Of a stretch of DNA of 64,000 bases, positions 9,502-16,897 are shown piece after piece (the stretch's first letter is position 1; each line of letters starts with the position of its first letter). The notes beneath the pieces are model-generated. The model was not told where the DNA came from. It did no database searches and saw only the letters and a list, made by a program, of their open reading frames with translations. The stretch spans positions 1-64,000 of the forward strand of contig CANLIC010000013.1 in assembly GCA_947491025.1 (NCBI GenBank), in the 5' to 3' direction. Source of the stretch: Myxococcales bacterium. Lineage in GTDB: Bacteria; Myxococcota_A; UBA9042. Made by a program: the position numbers and the translations under genes.

Positions 9502-10218
9502 TCAATGGTGCGCTGGCGCCGGGCCAGGGGGACGTTGACGCAAGGAGCGGTCGCAGCGCGCTGCGATGCTGTCCAAAAGGGGCGCGAGCCGCCGCAGCGC
9601 CTCGACGCCGCGCTCCCGTAGGTCATAGCTGCCTTGGGTCTCGAACCAACCGCGCAGCACCGCGCGCATCACGCCGAGCAGGGCGCCGGAGCCGACGCGG
9701 GCGTCGAGGTCGTCGGCACCGTCGGCGGCGAAGGCCTCGCGCAATGCCTGCTCCCAGCGCCAGTCGAGCTGCGCGTCGTAGGCGTTCAGCGACGCGCTGG
9801 CGACGATGAGCTTGTGCTCGCGCAGTGCGTCCTCGCGGTGCGCCTCGTAGCGCATGGCCATCGCCAGCGCGGCCCGGCGGATGGCACCGAGCGGTGGATC
9901 GCCGGGGCGATGATCCATCGTGACGGCGCGGAACTCGGCGAGCCGTGCTTGCTGCGGCCAGAAGAACGCCGCCTCTTTGCTGGCGAAGTAGCGGAAGAAA
10001 GTCCGCCGTGACACGCCTGCCGTGAGCGCGATCTCCTCGACCGACGTGGCGTCGAAGCCGCGGGCCGCGAACAGCGCAAGCGCGGCTGCAGCCAAGGCAT
10101 CGCGGGTCTCCTCTCGGCGTTGCGCGCGAGCGCCCACGGGTGCAATCGCCCCGAGCGCCGCAGTTGCCGCAGTCGCCGCAGTCGCCGCAGTCGCCGCGAC
10201 TGTCTTCCGCTCACCCAT
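9502..10218 (-). CDS. TetR/AcrR-family transcriptional regulator
   Basis: 238 residues from the ATG at 10218 (GAGG 8 nt upstream). The helix-turn-helix is clear: AALALFAARGFDATSVEEI, then GVSRRTFFRYFASKEA. The C-terminal ligand-binding half is helical and not assignable to a ligand. The N-terminus carries an Ala/Thr run encoded by a 9-bp tandem repeat. Context with the downstream aldehyde dehydrogenase gene suggests control of that enzyme, perhaps in response to an aldehyde or a related small molecule (inference). An in-frame start further upstream (10290) would add 24 residues without a clear benefit. Confidence 0.88.
   Translation of the reverse strand: MGERKTVAATAATAATAATAALGAIAPVGARAQRREETRDALAAAALALFAARGFDATSVEEIALTAGVSRRTFFRYFASKEAAFFWPQQARLAEFRAVTMDHRPGDPPLGAIRRAALAMAMRYEAHREDALREHKLIVASASLNAYDAQLDWRWEQALREAFAADGADDLDARVGSGALLGVMRAVLRGWFETQGSYDLRERGVEALRRLAPLLDSIAARCDRSLRQRPPGPAPAHH
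10157..10201. repeat. 9-bp tandem repeat inside the tetR N-terminus
   Basis: About five copies of GCCGCAGTC (the first and last imperfect) encode an Ala-Ala-Thr repeat just before the DNA-binding domain. Because the unit is a multiple of three, slippage would change length without a frameshift. Confidence 0.75.
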
Positions 10219-10373
10219 GGCCACCGCCTCACCGTAGCCATCCCAAGGCCCGCTCAGCCCCCGAGCCGGCGCCAGCGAGGGTCGGGGCAAGGCTGACGCG
10301 GTGTCAAGCTGAGCGTGACCTCAACCCGGTCGCCCCGCCGTGCACGACGGCGCGCGATCGGCGCCGCTCTCTG

Positions 10374-11495
10374 CTACGCCCGCTCGATCAGCAGCACGGC
10401 CACCGGCACGAAGAAGATGAGCGCCGAGCTCGCCGCCATCCACTTGCCGATGCGCCGGGCGCCCGCCGCGTCGCCGCGGGCGTAAGAGCGGTACTCGACG
10501 ATCGATTGCAGCACGGACAGGGCCAGGGCCGCGTAGGCGAAGCCGTACATCCAGTCGACGATGGTCATGTAGCCAACCGGCGGCAGCCGCTCTGCCGCCA
10601 CCGTCTGCAGCTCGACCGCCACCAGCAGGGCGAGGACCGTCAACAGCAGCTTGGCGTCGATCTTGTCGCTTGGGATCAGCGCCGCGGCCAGGCCAAGCAG
10701 CACCATCAGCGCGATCGGCGCCAGGTCGGCGAGGAAGAAGCGCAACGGATCGCGGGCGACGGTGATGGCGAACTCGGTGCGGCTGTAGCGCTCGCCGAGA
10801 CCGTAGTCCGTGACCCGCGAGCCGGACGAGACGTCGACCAAGGTCCAGTCGCCCATTGTGAAGTCAGGCCCGAGGCGGTCGCGGCGTAGGTTCAGCCCTG
10901 GCGGCCCCCGCCACTCGACCTCCGAGCGCATCAAGAGCTGCTCGACCTGCAGCAGCGGGTGCTCGACCGCCATCGGCAGTCGGTGAACGTCGAAGGGGTA
11001 GCGGCGCAGGTCGAAGTCTGCGCGCAAGCGCCCATGCAGTCGGAATGTAACCAAATCCCAGCCGGCCTTGGTCTCGTGCCCGTAGGAGTCGGCCCGCATC
11101 TCCATCGCGTTCATGATCTCGAAGTGGGTGCCGCTATCGGCACGCATCCGCGGATCTTGCCAGCGCAGCTCTAGCGTGGCGTCGATCGCGAAGCTGCCTT
11201 GCTCCAGGTGGATGTCGCGCACGTCGTGCAGCCAGACGATGACCTGGACCTCAATCGGCCCCGTCGCCGTCGCAGCTGCAGGTGCATCGACCGCCGCCGC
11301 CACCGGGGCCGCGGGCAGCAAGCCAGGCGCCGCCAAGGCGGGATCGGCCAGCGCCGCGACTGCAATCCAACCCGCCACCAGCGCCAGCGCGAACGCCCGC
11401 GTCGCGTACGCTCGATGCCGCGTCGCCTCGGTGCAGCGCGGTGGGCGGCCGCCGTTGCTCATCGCGACGTCTGCGGGGCGCTCACGGGCACGCAT
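10374..11495 (-). CDS. Pentameric ligand-gated ion channel homologue (Cys-loop receptor family, bacterial type)
   Basis: About 373 residues. After a signal peptide (LADPALA) the extracellular domain shows family text: WLHDVRDIHLEQGSF, LELRWQDPRM (the W-x-D-x-R element) and DFDLRRYPFDVHRLPM at the Cys-loop position, without the two Cys, as in prokaryotic members. TGDWTL-like MGDWTLVDV precedes four membrane helices: FFLADLAPIALMVLLGLA (M1), a Ser/Asp/Lys-containing M2 (LLLTVLALLVAVELQTVAA), M3 (GFAYAALALSVLQSIV) and a C-terminal M4. The family forms cation or anion channels gated by protons or ligands. The start is uncertain: ATG 11495 has AGGCGG 5 nt upstream and overlaps the preceding gene by 14 nt, while ATG 11462 is the alternative. 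It sits in the operon-like run with the lamin-tail lipoprotein gene. Confidence 0.8.
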   Translation of the reverse strand: MRARERPADVAMSNGGRPPRCTEATRHRAYATRAFALALVAGWIAVAALADPALAAPGLLPAAPVAAAVDAPAAATATGPIEVQVIVWLHDVRDIHLEQGSFAIDATLELRWQDPRMRADSGTHFEIMNAMEMRADSYGHETKAGWDLVTFRLHGRLRADFDLRRYPFDVHRLPMAVEHPLLQVEQLLMRSEVEWRGPPGLNLRRDRLGPDFTMGDWTLVDVSSGSRVTDYGLGERYSRTEFAITVARDPLRFFLADLAPIALMVLLGLAAALIPSDKIDAKLLLTVLALLVAVELQTVAAERLPPVGYMTIVDWMYGFAYAALALSVLQSIVEYRSYARGDAAGARRIGKWMAASSALIFFVPVAVLLIERA

Positions 11496-14400
11496 TGGCG
11501 CCGCCTGGCGTGCCGCGCTCTTGCGCCACACACCGTTGCTTGCCGGCCTCTACCTTCTTGAACTGGAAGCCATCTTCGTACTCGAGCGCCAAGGGCGTGC
11601 ACTTCTCGGGCGCCGTGCACTCGCTGTCGTCCTTGCACGCTGGCTTGCCCCAGTCCGACTTGGTCGGGTCAAAGCCATCGGCTGAGACCAGCACGCCAAA
11701 GACGCAGGTCGCCGTCGGGGCCTTCCAGCATGAGCCCTTGTCGTTCTCGGTCGGCGTCAGGCAGGGGTCCGTCAGCATCATCGAGCCGCCCTTGGTAAAG
11801 GGGCCGTTGAGCGTCAGGGAGTCGATCGGCACACCGAAAGCATTGACCAGGGTGATGGGCGTCCCGACCTGGCCTGCGATCGACAGGACACCGCCAATCG
11901 GGTTGTCGACCCAGCCGTAGATCGCCGTGATGCCGTTGTTCATCGTTGGGCTCTTGCGAGCGGCGATGACCGCGTAGCCCTTGGCCTGAATCAGCAACCC
12001 GCTGCCCTGAATCTTGTGGCTGCTGGCGCCGCTGACCACCGTCCAGCCGCCGATGTCGATCGGCGCCAAGGTCGGGTTGTACAGCTCAAGCCATTGGCCT
12101 TTGGCGGCCGGCAGCGCCCCAGGATCCGGCATCACCTCGCTCACCACCAACGTGCCCGGCGGCAGCGGGATCGGCTCCTTCTTGCACACCGAGTCGCAGC
12201 CGTCGCCTGGCAGCTTGTTGCCGTCGTCGCACTCTTCGCTCAGGTCCAGCTGCAGCTTGCCGTCGCCGCAGCCCGGCTTCATCTCGCAGAGCTCCTTCTG
12301 GCACCACATGCCGTCGCCGCACTCGGTGTTGTCAGCCTTGCCCTTGCACGGATTGACACAGGTCGGGTTTTCCTTGCCCGGAGTGCCCCAGTCGCCCGCG
12401 CCAAAGGGCGCCTTGGCTGGGCACCAGTTGCCCGGGTCGTCGTTCTCGTTGGCGCTCAGCTTGCCCGGCGCGACGCCGTTGGAGCGCCCTTGGATGATCT
12501 GGAAGCCGGCAGACGGGTTCCACGCCACGTGGTCAATCGTAATCTTGTTCCACTCCAAGATCAGGTCATCGGCGAACGCCGACGAGAGCACGATGTCGGT
12601 GGTCTGCACCGGTCCCTTATACGCGTACGAGGCGACCACACCGCCGTTGAGCTGGGGGTCGAGCGAGTACGCCAGCACCAGATAGCCCTTGGGCGCGATG
12701 ACGAGGGGCTTGGTGCTCTCGATGGCGTGGCTCTCGATGCCGCTGTTGCGCAGTCGCCAGCCGTTGATGTCGATCGGCCCATCGGACACGTTGTAGAGCT
12801 CGATCCACTGACCGGTCGGCACCAGCGACTTCTGCGGCGCGATCATCAACTCGGTCACGATGACCGAACCCGGGACGTAGAACTCACTCTGGCAATTGCC
12901 GTCGCAGCCGTCGCCCGGCAACTTGTTGCCGTCGTCGCAGGTCTCGAAGGCGTCCTTCTTGCCGTTGCCGCACGTCTCCAGCTCGCATGAGTCGCCTTTG
13001 CCGTTGGCGTTTGTGTCCTTCTGGTCCGGATTCGGCAGCTTCGGGCAGTTGTCGCAGGCATCGCCAACGCTGTCGCCGTCGAGATCGCCCTGCGTCGGGT
13101 CGGCCGCCTTCGGGCACAGGTCGCAGACGTCGCCGATGGTGTCGCTGTCGGTGTCGTTCTGGCCGGCGTTGACGTCGAAGGGGCAGTTGTCGACACCATT
13201 AAACGTACCGTCGCCGTCCTTGTCGCCGCTCGGCGGGACGCACGTCGCGTTGGGCGCCGCCGGCGAGCCATAGAGGCCCGGCGAGCCCTGCACCGCCGAG
13301 GAGGCGTTGCACCAGTACTTCTTGTGGTCGTTGAGGACCGTTGAGACGTAGCCCGGATCGAGCGTGCGTGACACGCCATTGTCCGTCAGCGGGTTGTAGG
13401 GAAACGCCACGCGATCGACCACTTTGTTGCCGATCGGGTCGACCAGCGTCACGGCGTCGCCCTGCAAGCTGAAGGTCATCGGCAGCTGGCCGCCGTTCAT
13501 GATGGCGTAGGCGCCCTTGATGTTGCCGTTCTGCGCCGAGTCCGGGCTGTTGACCAGGACGATCGAGCCCTTGGCGGGGACCAGCAGCGCGCCGGCGACC
13601 GCGATGGTGTGCGAAAATCCCTGACCATTCAGACCCTTGTCGACCAGGACCTTCCAGCCATTGATGCTGACATCGAGTGGCCCGGGGTTGGTCAGCTCGA
13701 TCCACTGCGGCGTGGCGGCGCCCGACCAGACCATGATCTCGGTGATGACCACCGCACCTGGGATCTTGGCCACCGCCTTGCAGTTCTCGCAGCCGTCGTT
13801 GGAAAGGCTGTTGCCGTCGTCGCATTGCTCGCTGAGGTCGAGCTCTTCGTCGCCGCAGACCTGCGGATCGCACGCGTCGCCTGCGCCGTCGCCGTCGGCG
13901 TCCTTTTGGTCGGTGTTGCCCAGCAGCTTGCAGTTGTCGCAGAGGTCGCCCGACCCGTCCTTGTCGTTGTCCTCCTGGCCGGGGTTGGCCAGGGTCTTGC
14001 AGTTGTCGGTGGTGTCGAGAACGCCGTCCATGTCTTGGTCGGGCGGCACCGGGCAGACCAGGTTCAACGTCCCGGGCGTGCCCTTGTCGCCGCCGGGGAG
14101 GAGCGCGATGGCGGGGCACCAGCCAGCGGGATCGTCGTTGCCGTCGTCCGAGACGCGGCTGACGTCGAGCGCCAATGCGATGCCGTCGAGCTTGTTGATC
14201 AGCCAGCCGCTGTCGGTCCAAGCCACGCGGTCGACGATGACCTCCTCACCGCCCGCGGACTTGGCGATCAAGATGGCAGAGTCCTTCAGGTTCTTGAGGG
14301 TGTATCCGCTCCAGGCATACGCCACCGGAGCGCCGCCATTGGTCTTGGTGTCGGTGTTGGCGCCGATGACCAGCACGCCGCCTTTGGGGACAACCAAGGG

Positions 14401-15072
14401 CTTGCAGTGGTGGATGACGTGCTGCTCAAAGCCGTCGTCCTCCGCCAGAATCAGGCCATTGATGTCGATGTCTTTCTCGGTGGTGTTCTGCAACTCGAGC
14501 CACTCGCCGGCGTCGTCCGCGGTCTTCTTGGGGTTGACCATCATCTCGACGATGACCAGCGCGCCCTCATCGAGCACCGGCGCTGCCGGCGGCGGCCCCT
14601 TGACCAGGCAGGTCTCGACACAGCCGCCGGCCCCATCGGGCTGAAAACCGCTGTCGCAGCCGCAGCTCGCCTTGCCGTCCACCACCGTGCAGAGCGACTG
14701 GTGCGGCGCGGTGCACGTGTTGGGGTTGCAGGGATCCGACACGATCTCGCCATCTTGCGTTACCGCGTCGACTCCGCCGTCGAGCGGGCCAGCGTCGACA
14801 TCGGGCTTGGCGCCGCTGTCACCGCTGTCGGGGATGAAGGTCGGGATCTCGACGTTGGCGAAGGGATCGACGTCCGGCTCGGCCTGTGGCGTGGCGCAGG
14901 CGGCGCACAAGACGACTCCGACCAGGGCCAGCCAGCGCGGATGGGCGGTGACGCGCGCCCGGTCCGGCACGCAAGAGGGCCGAGACGGAAGGGCAGCCTG
15001 GACGCCGCGGGCCGGGCCGAGGCGGGCGCCGGGGAGCGGCGCGGCAGCGCGGGGCTGCGGAGTCTGGACCAT
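11482..15072 (-). CDS. Large lipoprotein with four lamin-tail domains, TSP3 repeats and DUF4215 Cys motifs
   Basis: 1196 residues from the ATG at 15072 (GGAGG upstream; the GTG at 15090 overlaps that site). The lipoprotein signal ends LCAAC (Cys about 59). Order: an EGF-like Cys cluster, lamin-tail domain (LTD) 1, thrombospondin type 3 calcium-binding repeats (DxDxDGxxDxCD), a DUF4215-type Cys motif (CDDGNSLSNDGC), LTD2, more TSP3, CDDGNKLPGDGC, LTD3, another CDDGNKLPGDGC, and LTD4 near the C-terminus. LTDs show ITEIMVW, WIELTNPGPLDVSINGW and similar. These immunoglobulin-like folds are common in surface proteins of this group; the partner is unknown. It resembles the 50974-55758 protein in design. 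The gene overlaps or abuts the ion-channel gene, so the two are probably translated together. Confidence 0.85.
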   Translation of the reverse strand: MVQTPQPRAAAPLPGARLGPARGVQAALPSRPSCVPDRARVTAHPRWLALVGVVLCAACATPQAEPDVDPFANVEIPTFIPDSGDSGAKPDVDAGPLDGGVDAVTQDGEIVSDPCNPNTCTAPHQSLCTVVDGKASCGCDSGFQPDGAGGCVETCLVKGPPPAAPVLDEGALVIVEMMVNPKKTADDAGEWLELQNTTEKDIDINGLILAEDDGFEQHVIHHCKPLVVPKGGVLVIGANTDTKTNGGAPVAYAWSGYTLKNLKDSAILIAKSAGGEEVIVDRVAWTDSGWLINKLDGIALALDVSRVSDDGNDDPAGWCPAIALLPGGDKGTPGTLNLVCPVPPDQDMDGVLDTTDNCKTLANPGQEDNDKDGSGDLCDNCKLLGNTDQKDADGDGAGDACDPQVCGDEELDLSEQCDDGNSLSNDGCENCKAVAKIPGAVVITEIMVWSGAATPQWIELTNPGPLDVSINGWKVLVDKGLNGQGFSHTIAVAGALLVPAKGSIVLVNSPDSAQNGNIKGAYAIMNGGQLPMTFSLQGDAVTLVDPIGNKVVDRVAFPYNPLTDNGVSRTLDPGYVSTVLNDHKKYWCNASSAVQGSPGLYGSPAAPNATCVPPSGDKDGDGTFNGVDNCPFDVNAGQNDTDSDTIGDVCDLCPKAADPTQGDLDGDSVGDACDNCPKLPNPDQKDTNANGKGDSCELETCGNGKKDAFETCDDGNKLPGDGCDGNCQSEFYVPGSVIVTELMIAPQKSLVPTGQWIELYNVSDGPIDINGWRLRNSGIESHAIESTKPLVIAPKGYLVLAYSLDPQLNGGVVASYAYKGPVQTTDIVLSSAFADDLILEWNKITIDHVAWNPSAGFQIIQGRSNGVAPGKLSANENDDPGNWCPAKAPFGAGDWGTPGKENPTCVNPCKGKADNTECGDGMWCQKELCEMKPGCGDGKLQLDLSEECDDGNKLPGDGCDSVCKKEPIPLPPGTLVVSEVMPDPGALPAAKGQWLELYNPTLAPIDIGGWTVVSGASSHKIQGSGLLIQAKGYAVIAARKSPTMNNGITAIYGWVDNPIGGVLSIAGQVGTPITLVNAFGVPIDSLTLNGPFTKGGSMMLTDPCLTPTENDKGSCWKAPTATCVFGVLVSADGFDPTKSDWGKPACKDDSECTAPEKCTPLALEYEDGFQFKKVEAGKQRCVAQERGTPGGANACP

Positions 15073-15108
15073 GGAGATCGACCCTCCCACGGGCGCCGGC
15101 GCAGTCGT

Positions 15109-16752
15109 CTAGCGCCGGTGCGAACGACGGCGCTTCTTGGGCGCCGCCACCTTCTTCGGCGCCGGCGGTGAGCGAGACACGCTCGGCGTCGAGTCCGGGT
15201 CGAGCAGCGCCACCAGCACGCGATCTGCGACCGCCCGGTAGACGCCGGCTGATCCGGCGATATCGTTGAAGAACATCGCGAACGCCCAACGCCCCGATGG
15301 CCCCAACGCGTAACCTGCGAGGCCCGACACGTCGTCCAGGGTTCCAGTCTTCGCAAAGACTTTGCCCCGCGTGGCAGCGCCGCCCAGGCGACCCCGAAGT
15401 GTACCGTCCACGCCACCAATCGCAAGCGAGGCCTGAAAGCGCGGGCCCTCCGGTGTCGCCGCCATGCCGCGCAGCAGCTGCGTGACCTGACGCGGCGGGA
15501 ACCGGTTGGCGTGGTAGAGCCCCGAGCCGTTACCGAGGTCGAGCTTGCTGAAGTCAACGCCGACTGGCCCGAGCACCTCTACGGCCGCCGCCAGCGCGGA
15601 GGCCGAGGTCGCCGGCGGGGGACGCCGCCGTGCGCCGACGAGCTTGAAAAGCGCCTCAGCGTACTGGTTGTTGCTGGTCTTGTTGCAGCGCGCGATGAGG
15701 CTCTCCAGCCGTCCGCTGGCGTGCTGGGCCAGCACCTCCATCCCGCCGCCGGCCGCCTCGTAGCGGGTGGCTCCGACCTTGACGCCGCGGTTCTGCAGCT
15801 GGAGCCGAAACAGCTCTCCGGCGAAGAAACCGGCGTCGGCGACGCGTTTGCGGCCAGCGCCGACCACGCCCCGCTTGTGGCCGAGGCTGCCTTGGACCAC
15901 GACCTCCGTGACCTTTCCCGCTGGCCGCGTCAGCATCGAGAGCTGGAAGGCGTTGCCCTTGACCGTGGTCGCCTGATTGACGACCTGGACCGCCGGCGAG
16001 GGGGGCGTGACTTGCACCACCACCGGCGCGCCGGGCGTTGGCCCCGGTCGGACCGCGAACGCCACGGCCCCGCCGTCGACCATCAACGCGTCGATGGGCG
16101 CGCGGTAGTTGGCGTCGGTGGCCTTCTCGTCGAAGCCTTGCGGCAGCTTGTCGTCAAAAAGGGTGTGGTCGATGACCAGGAGGTCTACCTGGCGAACGCC
16201 GGCGGCGGCGACCGCGTCGGCGAGCGCCCCGAGGTCGTTGGTCGTCAGGCTTGGGTCGCCGGCGCCGACGATGGCGAGGCGGCCAACGCGCTCCTGCTTG
16301 CGGCCAGACTGCAGCACGCGGGTCACCAGCGTCTCGTCGGCTGGCAGCGCCCGGGTCGAAGCGGCGGTAGGGAACAACTTGGCCACCGACGCCGGGTAGG
16401 CCTTCTGGTCCGCGCCAACGTCGACCAGCTCCGCGCCGGTGTCGAGATCGATGATGTGGGCGTAGACCTTGACCTTGCCGCGGCGAGCGTCGAGCAAGAT
16501 CTGGCGAATGCGCGCCGGGTCAGGCTTGCCGCCGCGCGGGGCTGCCGCAGCCTGTGGCGGCGCAGTGTGCTTGGCCTCGCCGGCCGCAGGTCCGGGCTGA
16601 TGCCGCGGTTGGGCGTGGCTGGGCGCGCCGGTCGTGGCCAGCAGCGCCCACACGATGAGTGCAAGCCGGGGCGTGGTTGTTCTCGGCGTCGGTGCGCGGC
16701 ATACCGGCCGCGATCTCCCTGTCGCCTCGTCCTTCACATCGCCTGCCGTCAT
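15109..16752 (-). CDS. dacB: D-alanyl-D-alanine carboxypeptidase/endopeptidase, PBP4 (S13) family
   Basis: 547 residues from the ATG at 16752 (AGGGGA 7 nt upstream), with a hydrophobic signal (LALIVWALLATT). The three penicillin-binding motifs are visible: SVAK (about 122-125, the Ser nucleophile after AYPA), SNN (in NKTSNNQYAEALF) and KTG (in FAKTGTLDDVSGLAGY). The interdomain text with LVIDHTLFDD and NGSGLYHANR matches PBP4/DacB. The enzyme trims or cleaves peptidoglycan peptides in the periplasm. The C-terminus ends in a basic Lys/Arg tail. It lies 36 nt upstream of the lamin-tail gene on the same strand. Confidence 0.9.
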   Translation of the reverse strand: MTAGDVKDEATGRSRPVCRAPTPRTTTPRLALIVWALLATTGAPSHAQPRHQPGPAAGEAKHTAPPQAAAAPRGGKPDPARIRQILLDARRGKVKVYAHIIDLDTGAELVDVGADQKAYPASVAKLFPTAASTRALPADETLVTRVLQSGRKQERVGRLAIVGAGDPSLTTNDLGALADAVAAAGVRQVDLLVIDHTLFDDKLPQGFDEKATDANYRAPIDALMVDGGAVAFAVRPGPTPGAPVVVQVTPPSPAVQVVNQATTVKGNAFQLSMLTRPAGKVTEVVVQGSLGHKRGVVGAGRKRVADAGFFAGELFRLQLQNRGVKVGATRYEAAGGGMEVLAQHASGRLESLIARCNKTSNNQYAEALFKLVGARRRPPPATSASALAAAVEVLGPVGVDFSKLDLGNGSGLYHANRFPPRQVTQLLRGMAATPEGPRFQASLAIGGVDGTLRGRLGGAATRGKVFAKTGTLDDVSGLAGYALGPSGRWAFAMFFNDIAGSAGVYRAVADRVLVALLDPDSTPSVSRSPPAPKKVAAPKKRRRSHRR

Positions 16753-16897
16753 CGCTGGTTCCCCTGGCGTCGGCAGGAAGGGCTCGCCGCATCGCGCGCG
16801 CAGCATAACGGCAAGGCGAGAGCGCGCGAGTTTTGGCCGCTGAGGGCCGACGGCGTGTTCTGATAGGCGAAAGCAGCGCCCAATGCTCCAGCAGGCG

